This document shows positions 1 through 5,488 of a DNA stretch of 7,196 bases, piece after piece. Numbering within the stretch: position 1 is the stretch's first letter; each line of letters opens with the position of its first letter. Source of the DNA: PALSA-1006 sp036171275 (GTDB lineage Bacteria > Pseudomonadota > Gammaproteobacteria > Burkholderiales > Gallionellaceae); NCBI GenBank assembly GCA_036171275.1, contig JAVHQT010000099.1, positions 1-7,196 of the forward strand, read 5' to 3'. Below the pieces are notes generated by a model, which ran no database searches, was not told where the DNA came from, and saw only the letters and a list, made by a program, of their open reading frames with translations. Both the position numbers and the translations under genes were made by a program.

Positions 1-87
1 CAACGTTGCAGAGGAGCGTCGACATGAGCGCTGACCAAGGACAGGTGGCCGGCTGGCTGCAGGGGCGACTGCCCGAGGCGTGGTTCA
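1..87 (+). other. Foreign GC-rich end fragment, probable chimeric join, with the start of an unrelated gene
   Basis: The first 84 bases are about 68% G+C, clearly richer than the adjacent sequence. On the plus strand a GAGGAG ribosome binding site (11-16) lies 7 bases before an ATG at 24. The frame reads MSADQGQVAGWLQGRLPEAW and then F at 84-86. A GRLPxxWF opening recalls a family of short actinobacterial proteins, but this is from memory and I do not name a function. Past base 86 the frame runs into sequence that is antisense to rodZ and loses that resemblance. The rodZ frame on the other strand breaks at the same point. I infer that two unrelated DNAs are joined at about 84-88. A real rearrangement cannot be excluded from sequence alone. 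Confidence 0.55.
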
Positions 88-360
88 TAGTAAATCGGTT
101 GAATCAATTTGCAAAAGTCGAGCATAGCTACGGATAAATCCGCGTACAAAAGCGCGTTCTGGCAAATGTGAAAAGTCGTCGGCCTCTAAGGCTTCAACTT
201 GTTTTTGAGAAAATTTAATGCCATCAGCGACATCGGCAATCGACAAGCCTTTGCTGACGCGCGCTTCGCGTAAGCGGTTGCCAATACTTAAAGGAGCAAC
301 AGTTTCGGCTAGGGGTTGGAATCGGGTTTCACCGGCGACAGGGGCTTCGGACGTGCTCAT
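85..360 (-). CDS. rodZ: RodZ N-terminal fragment (cytoskeletal HTH protein), truncated
   Basis: RodZ is an inner-membrane protein that links the MreB cytoskeleton to the cell-wall elongation machinery. Only 91 residues are present. They hold the Xre/Cro-like helix-turn-helix domain (about 25-90), with the family signatures IGNRLREARVSKGLS and ERAFVRGFIRSYARLLQID. The transmembrane helix and periplasmic domain of the roughly 300-residue family are missing. The frame ends in TGA (87-85) straight after DSTDLL, where homologues carry on, and this is also the edge of the foreign GC-rich segment, so the stop is probably an artefact. The start is well supported: GAGGTG (370-365) lies 4 bases before the ATG, and the ATG overlaps the pilF stop as TAATG, implying coupled translation. 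Placement after ndk-rlmN-pilF matches the conserved order, in which ispG and hisS would normally follow. Confidence 0.85.
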   Translation of the reverse strand: MSTSEAPVAGETRFQPLAETVAPLSIGNRLREARVSKGLSIADVADGIKFSQKQVEALEADDFSHLPERAFVRGFIRSYARLLQIDSTDLL

Positions 361-1118
361 TATTCACCTCGTTGTAATAACTGTGTTTCGCGTGCATCGG
401 GAAAGCGTTTGCGCAATTGCAGCGTGTAACTCTCCTCTGCGTTTTGGTCACCCATTTTGCGTTCAATGCGAATAGAAAGCCATAATTGTTCGGCATTAAA
501 AGCAACTTTTTGTTTGGAAAAACGCAAGATATAGGATTTTGCGCTAGGGTAATCTTCTTTGGCGAAGCTGATTTGTGCCAAACCAAATAAGGCTTCAGCA
601 AGTTGCGGTTGACGCGCTAGCGCACGCAATAAATAATCTTCGGCTGCCTCTAACTGTTTGATTTTAAAGGAACATAAACCTGCATTTACCAAGGCAGTTT
701 CAGGGGTGGCATACAGTGGATTTTTGACCGCTTCCAAAAACTGAACAATGGCTTCCGTTTCCCGATTACGCTGACACAAAAACCAGCCGTAATTATTATG
801 CGTGCCCGAATCAGTCGCGTCTAAATGTAAACTTTGAATAAAATCTTCCGACGCTTGCTGGTCTTCGCGCAACGCCATTCGAATCAAACCGCGCACATTG
901 TAAGCCGGCGCGTAGTTGGATTTTGCGCGCAAAGCGACATCCACTTCTTGCAAGGCAATGCCGTATTGAGCGCGTTCATAATAGGCAGCAGCCAATTCTG
1001 TATGCGCTTTTGCCAGTGCTTGAGCATGGCTAGTTGCATCCACTGGCGTTCCAGCCGATCCGCCCCCTTGCCCAGCGCACCCAGATAACATCATGATTAT
1101 TAAGACTATTTTTTTCAT
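360..1118 (-). CDS. pilF: PilF/PilW type IV pilus biogenesis lipoprotein (pilotin), TPR
   Basis: This 252-residue protein matches PilF/PilW, the outer-membrane pilotin needed for assembly of the PilQ secretin in type IV pili. Residues 1-13 are a lipoprotein signal peptide with lipobox L11-S12-G13-C14. Cys14 would be lipidated, and Ala15 (not Asp) predicts transport to the outer membrane. The rest is about five or six tetratricopeptide repeats from roughly residue 37 to 210, including the typical stretch HNNYGWFLCQRNRETEA near 107-123, where an intermediate side of three Asn/Tyr residues is usual for the family. The length is typical. Its ATG overlaps the rlmN stop as ATGA and its own stop overlaps the rodZ start, so it should be translated as part of the ndk-rlmN-pilF-rodZ transcript. 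No strong ribosome binding site precedes it, which fits coupling. Confidence 0.9.
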   Translation of the reverse strand: MKKIVLIIMMLSGCAGQGGGSAGTPVDATSHAQALAKAHTELAAAYYERAQYGIALQEVDVALRAKSNYAPAYNVRGLIRMALREDQQASEDFIQSLHLDATDSGTHNNYGWFLCQRNRETEAIVQFLEAVKNPLYATPETALVNAGLCSFKIKQLEAAEDYLLRALARQPQLAEALFGLAQISFAKEDYPSAKSYILRFSKQKVAFNAEQLWLSIRIERKMGDQNAEESYTLQLRKRFPDARETQLLQRGE

Positions 1119-2347
1119 GCTTTAATCTCGATTAAACGCTGTTGCGTGCGCTTGGTTTTGTCTTGCACGCGTCCGGCGAGCTGGCCACAGGCGGCGGCAA
1201 TATCATCACCGCGTACTTTGCGCACCGTGGTGACAATGTCGGCCTGCATTAAAATGTCGCGAAAACGCTGCACTGCATCGCTATTTGAGCGTTGATACGG
1301 CGCTAGCGCAAACGGATTAAACGGAATTAGGTTGAATTTGCAGGGCACATCGCGCACCAATTGCACCAGTTCCCGCGCGTGTTGCGCACTGTCGTTGATG
1401 CCCGCCAACATGACATATTCGAACGTGACAAAATCGCGCGGCGCTTTATCCAGATAACGCAGACAGGCGGCGAGTAATTCTGTCAGCGGATACTTTTGGT
1501 TGATGGGAACCAGTTGGTTGCGCAACGCATCGTTAGGCGCGTGCAGCGAAACCGCCAAGGCCACCGGACATTCGTCGCGCAATCTGTCCATCGCGGGCAC
1601 GATGCCAGAGGTGGAAACGGTGACGCGGCGCCGTGATAAACCATAAGCGTGGTCGTCCAACATTAGTCGTAACGCATTGATTACATTGTCAAAATTTAAC
1701 AACGGCTCGCCCATGCCCATCAACACCACGTTGGTGATTGACCAAAGACCTTCGGCGTTTTTACCCAGTTGCTGGTTTGCCCACCAGACTTGTCCGATGA
1801 TTTCGGCGGTGGATAAATTTCGGTTAAAGCCTTGTTTGCCAGTGGCGCAAAACGCGCAATCTAGCGCGCAGCCCGCTTGGGTGGAAATGCACAAGGTGCC
1901 GCGAGTTTCTTCAGGTATAAACACGGTTTCCACTGCGTTTCCTGTGCCAACATTCAGCAGCCATTTGCGTGTGCCATCGGGTGCAGTTTCTTCACGCACC
2001 ACTTTAGGTACTTCAATACAGGCGATACGCTGCAATTTTTCGCGCAAGGACTGGGCTAAATCAGTCATCGCAGCAAAGTCGGACTCCCCGATTTTGTAAA
2101 TCCAACGCAACACTTGCTTGGCGCGAAACGGTTTTTCACCTTGTTCCGCAAACCAAGTCGTGAGTTGTTGCGCATCAAAATCGAGGAGGTTTTGTTTCAA
2201 AGCACTTCTACCTATTATTTCTGCGGGCGCATCGCTGTGTTGCTCGGTACGCGCTTCCTCACCGATCTCGGTGATAGACTTCGTCGCTGCGTGCCGTGCG
2301 CCTTGCGCTTCATCCCGCATCAGCGAATTTTTAGGGGTGCTTTTCAT
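1115..2347 (-). CDS. rlmN: RlmN dual-specificity 23S rRNA/tRNA m2A methyltransferase
   Basis: RlmN is a radical SAM enzyme that methylates C2 of A2503 in 23S rRNA and of A37 in certain tRNAs. Numbering from the ATG at 2347 (410 aa), the iron-sulfur motif is C160-x3-C164-x2-C167. GMGEP follows at 211-215. The two cysteines of the covalent mechanism are C153 (in GTLCIS) and C387 (in AAACGQ). Family blocks NLLDFD, KPFRAKQVLRWIY, VSLHAPND and NLIPFNPF are present. The start is uncertain. The longest frame begins at a TTG (2353), and the ATG at 2347 is 9 bases after the ndk stop, with no visible ribosome binding site. Family members usually begin a few residues before NLLDFD. A TTG at 2200, preceded by GGTAGAAG, would give that shorter form and make the first roughly 49 residues non-coding. 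The cluster position between ndk and pilF is standard. Confidence 0.95.
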   Translation of the reverse strand: MKSTPKNSLMRDEAQGARHAATKSITEIGEEARTEQHSDAPAEIIGRSALKQNLLDFDAQQLTTWFAEQGEKPFRAKQVLRWIYKIGESDFAAMTDLAQSLREKLQRIACIEVPKVVREETAPDGTRKWLLNVGTGNAVETVFIPEETRGTLCISTQAGCALDCAFCATGKQGFNRNLSTAEIIGQVWWANQQLGKNAEGLWSITNVVLMGMGEPLLNFDNVINALRLMLDDHAYGLSRRRVTVSTSGIVPAMDRLRDECPVALAVSLHAPNDALRNQLVPINQKYPLTELLAACLRYLDKAPRDFVTFEYVMLAGINDSAQHARELVQLVRDVPCKFNLIPFNPFALAPYQRSNSDAVQRFRDILMQADIVTTVRKVRGDDIAAACGQLAGRVQDKTKRTQQRLIEIKA

Positions 2348-2356
2348 TGGCAACGC

Positions 2357-2782
2357 TTAACGTGAGTAAACGTTTAAGGCAGGGAAAAAATAAGCAATTT
2401 CCACCGCAGCGGTTTCAGCGGCATCAGAGCCATGTACCGCATTGGCGTCAATACTGTCGGCGAAATCCGCACGAATCGTACCTTTGTCTGCTTTTTTCGG
2501 ATCAGTCGCGCCCATCAAATCACGGTTTTTCAGAATTGCGCCTTCACCTTCTAAAGCTTGAATCATCACCGGACCGGAGATCATGAAATTAACCAAGTCG
2601 TTAAAGAACGGACGCGCTGCGTGTACAGCGTAAAAACCTTCCGCCTCTTTGCGTGAGAGTTGTGTCATGCGTGCTGCGATGACTTTCAGACCCGCATTTT
2701 CAAAACGAGAATAAATTTGACCGATCACGTTTTTTGCAACTGCATCCGGTTTGATGATGGAAAGGGTACGTTCAATTGCCAT
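2357..2782 (-). CDS. ndk: Nucleoside diphosphate kinase
   Basis: Ndk moves the gamma-phosphate from ATP to nucleoside diphosphates through a phosphohistidine intermediate and so balances the NTP and dNTP pools in the cytoplasm. The 141-residue length is normal. The active-site histidine is H117 in NAVHGSD. The N-terminal block ERTLSIIKPDAV with Lys11, the segment ARPFF, and GATDPKKADKGTIRADF, which carries the nucleotide-binding Arg/Lys residues, are all intact. The C-terminus NVYSR is the form seen in betaproteobacteria. A GGAG ribosome binding site (2795-2792) lies 9 bases before the ATG. It is the first gene of a minus-strand cluster with rlmN, pilF and rodZ, and its own promoter is listed separately. 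Confidence 0.98.
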   Translation of the reverse strand: MAIERTLSIIKPDAVAKNVIGQIYSRFENAGLKVIAARMTQLSRKEAEGFYAVHAARPFFNDLVNFMISGPVMIQALEGEGAILKNRDLMGATDPKKADKGTIRADFADSIDANAVHGSDAAETAAVEIAYFFPALNVYSR

Positions 2783-2833
2783 GTTTTAAATCTCCAAAGG
2801 ATAATAAGTAAATCAGAAAATTCTGGGGGCGCG

Positions 2834-2861
2834 ATTCTAACACTTGTTCGCGCCAGTCCAA
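2834..2861 (-). promoter_or_regulatory. Predicted sigma70 promoter of the ndk cluster
   Basis: Reading the minus strand, TTGGAC (2861-2856) and TAGAAT (2839-2834) are separated by 16 bases, and a TG one base before the -10 box makes it an extended -10 element. Transcription would begin near 2827, giving a leader of about 45 bases before the ndk ATG. This is a consensus-based prediction. The upstream arm of an 8-bp inverted repeat meets the -35 box. Confidence 0.6.
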
Positions 2862-2883
2862 AATCCGGCGCAAATCTGGCGCG
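2849..2883. repeat. 8-bp perfect inverted repeat over the ndk -35 region
   Basis: CGCGCCAG (2849-2856) and CTGGCGCG (2876-2883) are exact reverse complements, 19 bases apart. The first arm lies in the promoter spacer and touches the -35 box of the predicted ndk promoter. It could be an operator or chance structure in locally GC-rich sequence. No known regulator motif is recognised. Confidence 0.35.
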
Positions 2884-3018
2884 TATTTTGTGACAGCGTG
2901 CAAAACAAACGATTCTCATGCACCGGAAAAAATTGAATAAACGCCAAAAAAGGTCGCTATTCAAGACATTGTCTGTGTTGAAATTCTGGATAATGACCAC
3001 GTATTCCTCGCCCGCTAG

Positions 3019-3058
3019 TAAGACTTTTTCCTACACCTGCAACGCAAAAACTTCCTAC
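3019..3058 (+). promoter_or_regulatory. RcsAB-box-like motif and TTCCTAC direct repeats upstream of flhD
   Basis: TAAGACTTTTTCCTA (3019-3033) resembles the enterobacterial RcsAB box, consensus TAAGAATATTCCTA, but has one extra central base. TTCCTAC at its right end (3028-3034) is repeated at 3052-3058, 24 bases on. In Escherichia coli an RcsAB box of this kind lies near the flhDC promoter and represses it. Here the match is suggestive only: the extra base alters half-site spacing, and Rcs proteins are not typical of betaproteobacteria, so another NarL/LuxR-type response regulator may be the reader. Confidence 0.3.
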
Positions 3059-3140
3059 GTAATAAATAGCCATCTTCCGATTTTTCTGACGGGCACTTCC
3101 GCGCACAATTCAACCGTCGAACAAGACATCACATTATGCA

Positions 3141-3147
3141 AAAGGAG
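3141..3147 (+). promoter_or_regulatory. Ribosome binding site deciding the flhD start
   Basis: AAAGGAG is a near-perfect Shine-Dalgarno sequence 6 bases before the ATG at 3154. It is inside the longer frame starting at 3136 and directly abuts the ATG at 3148, so it selects the 106-residue form. Confidence 0.8.
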
Positions 3148-3153
3148 ATGACC

Positions 3154-3474
3154 ATGAACACTCAACAACTGCACGAAGAAATCAAAGAAGCCAATCTTTC
3201 TTATATGATGCTGGCCAAGCAAATGATTAACGATGACAAGGTGAGCGCGATTTTTCGCTTGGGAATCAGTTCAGAAATGGCTGATTTATTAGCTTCTTTG
3301 TCTCCGGCTCAATTACTTAAAATGGCCGCCTCGAATATGCTGCTCTGTGCCTTCCGTTTTGATGAGCGCTTGTTAATGAACATGGTGACTGATTACAATA
3401 AAGACCGGATGATGTCACAAGCGCATACTGCAATTTTGATGGCGGGCCGTCCAGTTGAAATGCTGGCTGCATAA
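3154..3474 (+). CDS. flhD: FlhD, flagellar master transcriptional activator subunit
   Basis: FlhD joins FlhC in an FlhD4C2 complex that activates class II flagellar promoters with sigma70 RNA polymerase. The 106-residue product aligns with E. coli FlhD without gaps through the core: EANLSYMMLAKQ, SAIFRLGISSEMADLLASL and LLCAFRFD. Cys65 falls at the same number as the inter-subunit disulfide cysteine of the E. coli protein. That supports the ATG at 3154, which has AAAGGAG (3141-3147) 6 bases upstream. Upstream in-frame ATGs at 3136 and 3148 lie before or against this site and are less likely. flhC follows after 33 bases on the same strand, and the two should form one transcript. Confidence 0.95.
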   Translation: MNTQQLHEEIKEANLSYMMLAKQMINDDKVSAIFRLGISSEMADLLASLSPAQLLKMAASNMLLCAFRFDERLLMNMVTDYNKDRMMSQAHTAILMAGRPVEMLAA

Positions 3475-3507
3475 TTCTCTTTATAATCAAATAGTTGGAT
3501 ATATATC

Positions 3508-4047
3508 ATGGCCGTTAAAAGTGTGGTGAATGAAGCACGTGAAATTCAAATTGCCGTGGATTTGGTCAATTTGGGTGCGCGTTTGCAAGTATTACAAGAA
3601 GAAACCAGCTTAAGCCGTGAACGTTTGTTAAAACTGTATAAAGAAGTGAAAGGCGAATCGCCGTCTAAAGGCATGTTGCCGTATTCCACCGATTGGTTTA
3701 TGAGCTGGCTGCCGAATATTCATTCCTCGTTGTTTATGGATGTTTATCAATATCTGATTAAAAATGCCGAAGTAACGGGCGTGGAAGCGCTGATTAAAGC
3801 GTACCGCTTGTATCTAGAACAAATTCAAGTTTCGCAAGGCGAACCCGAATTAAGCATTACCCGAGCTTGGTTTTTGATTCGATTTTTTGACGCAAAAATG
3901 CTAGAACTGACTGAGTGTAAAGAGTGTGGCGGGCATTTTGTGACGCATACCGATGAATTAACGAAAGAATATGTGTGTGGAATTTGCCGTCCGCCTTCCC
4001 GTGCAGGGAAAACTAAAAAAGCCGCGTTGCTTGAGTCAGAAATTTAA
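3508..4047 (+). CDS. flhC: FlhC, flagellar master regulator zinc-binding subunit
   Basis: FlhC supplies much of the DNA-binding capacity of the FlhD4C2 activator. The 179-residue product has the family block GESPSKGMLPYSTDWF (49-64) and a complete Cys4 zinc site: C137-x2-C140 and C157-x2-C160, the same positions as in E. coli FlhC. The tail RPPSRAGKTKK after the last cysteine is in the betaproteobacterial style. The length is slightly below the E. coli protein (192). A weak GGA (3497-3499) precedes the ATG by 8 bases. In many beta- and gammaproteobacteria motA-motB follow flhC. Here the next gene is a convergent recombinase, so the usual continuation is displaced or lost. Confidence 0.96.
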   Translation: MAVKSVVNEAREIQIAVDLVNLGARLQVLQEETSLSRERLLKLYKEVKGESPSKGMLPYSTDWFMSWLPNIHSSLFMDVYQYLIKNAEVTGVEALIKAYRLYLEQIQVSQGEPELSITRAWFLIRFFDAKMLELTECKECGGHFVTHTDELTKEYVCGICRPPSRAGKTKKAALLESEI

Positions 4048-4076
4048 AAAATGCTGATTTGTTCCGTCCGTGGTAA

Positions 4077-4097
4077 GCCCTTCGACAAGCTCAGGGC
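4077..4097. repeat. Palindromic dispersed-repeat motif between flhC and the recombinase
   Basis: GCCCT (4077-4081) and AGGGC (4093-4097) pair around TCGACAAGCTC. On the minus strand it reads CGCCCTGAGCTTGTCGAAGG followed by GC. I recall this sequence as a common intergenic repeat in many proteobacterial genomes, but copy number here cannot be tested. It lies between the ends of two convergent genes, where such hairpins may end transcription. A further 7-bp inverted pair, GCTGATT (4053-4059) and AATCAGC (4111-4117), brackets it. Confidence 0.6.
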
Positions 4098-4110
4098 GAA
4101 CGCTTGAATT

Positions 4111-4125
4111 AATCAGCGCGTTCTT
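4111..4125 (+). repeat. Left inverted repeat flanking the recombinase gene
   Basis: AATCAGCGCGTTCTT matches the reverse complement of 5474-5488 (AATCAGCGCATTCTT) at 14 of 15 positions. It lies 64 bases after the flhC stop and 26 bases beyond the recombinase stop. Its role as a recombinase site or element end is inferred from symmetry and placement. Confidence 0.5.
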
Positions 4126-4151
4126 AGCAAAAACCTTCTTTTCCCATTTCC

Positions 4152-5402
4152 CTAGTCATGAAGCTTCTGCGCTTCGTTGTGCCAATGATCTGCATCCTCA
4201 TGCGTATATTTATCTGTCGTGCGCGCGTCACTATGGCGAGCCGTTAGCTGAACAATACTGCGAGGAATCCCACTTCGAATTTGAAAGGTGATGCTGGTAT
4301 GTCGCCCCCAATGCGCCGAGGCTTGCCTAATTTTCCCAGCACGCGTTTGATATTCAGCTTTTTCAACCAAGGCCGAAGCGGGAAGTTCTGCTGCTTTTTG
4401 TTCCAGCAATTTGGCCGCAGCCTCAAATAATCCGTCAAGAATCGTATTTAAATGACGATCCGTAATTCGGCTGCCATCTTTAAGTGAGCGGAGCAGTGGC
4501 GTGTCATCGTCATCAAGGGGGAGGGGAGTCGGCAAGCCCAAATGCGTTCGATATCGAATCAGCGCTTCTTTCATGCCATCAACCACTGGAATTTGCGCCG
4601 CTTTACTGCCTTTTCCAACCACGTGCCACCACCATTTTTTGCCCTCAGGCTTAAAGTCGCTCATTTTTCCATTCGCCAATTCGCTGGCGCGTGGTGCCAA
4701 AAACAAAATTAGTGCCGCAATAAATTTTGCACGCTCATAACGATCAAGATCGGTAGCAGATTCTTTAGGCAGCATTTCAATTGCGTCTTGAAAAGCTGCC
4801 CACATTTCATCATCGAGGTAGCGCGAAACTTTCGCTTTCCCTTGGATTGGGTGTTCAGCCCGAATGGCTTTGCGCGTTGTTTTAATCTGCCGCATCGGAT
4901 TTTTGATTAAGTAGCCAGAATCAACCAACCAGCCAAAAAATGAGCTTAAGGAAGCCATGGCAACCAGCCGGCTTGAAGCTGCCAAACCGGCAAATAATTT
5001 AGGTTTGCCGCCGGCTTTAGCTGCAGAAATCAATCGCGCCGTAAAAGGTCGCCATTCAACAGAATTTCGTGGGAATTTTCGCTGGCTAGCCCATTGCTGG
5101 ATCGGTTGCGGATCCGCCAGAAACGCAACAAATTCCTTCATGTCGATGCTGGATAAACTAGAGAGTGGCTTGGCTTGAACAAAGATAGACCAAAGAATCA
5201 GGCGTTCAATCTCTTTGGTATAGTTTCGCTGAGTTGTTGGCGTTGCTTGGTATTCACGCAAAAATGCTTTTGCCGCCGACAAATCATCGTTCGCAATGCT
5301 TTCGCTGGGGTTGACTGGCGCACGGTTCATTCCGTGACTTCCATCCAGTTCAGCGTTATCAATCGTCAAAAAATCCAGTGAAGCAAATAGTAGCGTGGTC
5401 AT
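4152..5402 (-). CDS. Tyrosine recombinase / phage-type integrase
   Basis: This is a 416-residue site-specific tyrosine recombinase, an enzyme that cuts and rejoins DNA through a phosphotyrosine link. The core-binding (SAM-like) domain is about 40-165, with the TTQRNYTKEIERLILW helix. The catalytic domain is about 195-416. The full active site is visible: R238 (APRASEL), K264 (VVGKGSK), H364 and R367 (HWGRH), H390 (ARHSD) and Y399 (DKYTH). The spacings R-K 26 and H-Y 9 are close to or the same as in XerD. It is longer than Xer proteins, so an integrase-like role is more likely than dimer resolution. The ATG at 5402 has no ribosome binding site and lies about 5 bases from the predicted transcription start, so it may be leaderless. 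The ATG at 5330, with GGAAG 7 bases upstream, is an alternative, as is a TTG at 5426. No excisionase, other phage gene or tRNA lies beside it. Confidence 0.92.
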   Translation of the reverse strand: MTTLLFASLDFLTIDNAELDGSHGMNRAPVNPSESIANDDLSAAKAFLREYQATPTTQRNYTKEIERLILWSIFVQAKPLSSLSSIDMKEFVAFLADPQPIQQWASQRKFPRNSVEWRPFTARLISAAKAGGKPKLFAGLAASSRLVAMASLSSFFGWLVDSGYLIKNPMRQIKTTRKAIRAEHPIQGKAKVSRYLDDEMWAAFQDAIEMLPKESATDLDRYERAKFIAALILFLAPRASELANGKMSDFKPEGKKWWWHVVGKGSKAAQIPVVDGMKEALIRYRTHLGLPTPLPLDDDDTPLLRSLKDGSRITDRHLNTILDGLFEAAAKLLEQKAAELPASALVEKAEYQTRAGKIRQASAHWGRHTSITFQIRSGIPRSIVQLTARHSDARTTDKYTHEDADHWHNEAQKLHD

Positions 5403-5414
5403 CGTAGTGGAATC

Positions 5415-5442
5415 GTTATAATACAAGCTCTGATTATATCAA
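5415..5442 (-). promoter_or_regulatory. Predicted sigma70 promoter of the recombinase gene
   Basis: On the minus strand TTGATA (5442-5437) and TATAAC (5420-5415) are 16 bases apart, each one mismatch from consensus. The predicted transcription start near 5408 is only about 5 bases from the ATG at 5402. The -35 box sits in the loop of the perfect palindrome at 5426-5453, so a repressor bound there would block polymerase. Confidence 0.6.
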
Positions 5443-5453
5443 TAATCAGAGCT
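5426..5453. repeat. Perfect 12-bp palindrome (operator candidate) over the recombinase promoter
   Basis: AGCTCTGATTAT (5426-5437) and ATAATCAGAGCT (5442-5453) are exact reverse complements around ATCA. No T-run follows on either strand, which argues against a plain intrinsic terminator. The overlap with the recombinase -35 box and spacer suggests an operator or a recombinase binding site. Confidence 0.65.
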
Positions 5454-5462
5454 AATTGACTG

Positions 5463-5481
5463 GCATTCTTATCAAGAATGC
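5463..5481. repeat. 8-bp perfect inverted repeat (hairpin) downstream of the 176-aa gene
   Basis: GCATTCTT (5463-5470) and AAGAATGC (5474-5481) pair around ATC, 11 bases past the stop of the minus-strand gene ending at 5492. It may work as a weak terminator for that gene, though no T-run follows. Its right arm is shared with the right inverted repeat of the recombinase segment. Confidence 0.5.
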
Positions 5482-5488
5482 GCTGATT
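5474..5488 (-). repeat. Right inverted repeat flanking the recombinase gene
   Basis: AAGAATGCGCTGATT is the reverse complement of 4111-4125 with one mismatch. It ends 3 bases before the stop codon of the neighbouring gene (5494-5492). Together the two copies enclose 1378 bases whose only gene is the recombinase. Confidence 0.5.

Larger units (their letters stand above)
2783..3153. other. Divergent intergenic region between ndk and flhD
   Basis: This 371-base region contains no convincing gene: short frames here have neither recognisable domains nor good ribosome binding sites. It should hold the promoters of both flanking transcripts. The ndk side has a clear sigma70-type promoter. The flhD side has no strong -35/-10 pair. 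The best -10-like hexamer is GATAAT (2989-2994), without a well-spaced -35. Other structure includes a 7-bp inverted repeat, TTGAATA/TATTCAA, near 2933-2964, and the RcsAB-like motif and TTCCTAC repeats listed separately. A long untranslated leader with several operators would fit flhDC, which integrates many inputs in studied bacteria. The assignment of this region to flhDC control is inferred from position. Confidence 0.6.

Noticed and set aside
1677..2099. Long plus-strand open frame of 140 codons
   Set aside because: It is antisense to the strongly conserved catalytic part of rlmN and has no recognisable domain or ribosome binding site.
2877..2892. Sigma54-like promoter (TGGCGCG, then TTGT) pointing toward flhD
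   Set aside because: The -12 element has GT instead of the near-invariant GC, and the first part is one arm of an inverted repeat. The match is too weak.
2889..2906. CRP site suggested by TTGTGAC upstream of flhD
   Set aside because: Only one half-site is present. No TCACA-like partner follows at the required spacing.
2969..2994. flhD promoter from TTGTCT and GATAAT
   Set aside because: The spacer is only 14 bases, too short for sigma70, and no better -35 lies at 16-18 bases. It is mentioned only within the intergenic description.
2725..3000. 91-codon minus-strand frame overlapping the ndk start and the intergenic region
   Set aside because: It overlaps the conserved ndk N-terminus in another frame, and its predicted protein shows no family features.
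4557..4570. Third copy of the recombinase flanking repeat inside the recombinase gene (AATCAGCGCTTCTT)
   Set aside because: It lacks one base relative to the flanking pair, and the same AAGCGCTGATT string in flhC encodes the same Glu-Ala-Leu-Ile. Codon usage is the simpler cause.
4152..5488. A full prophage or genomic island around the recombinase
   Set aside because: Both flanks are ordinary or envelope genes. There is no tRNA, excisionase, replication or capsid gene, and no direct att-like repeats were found.
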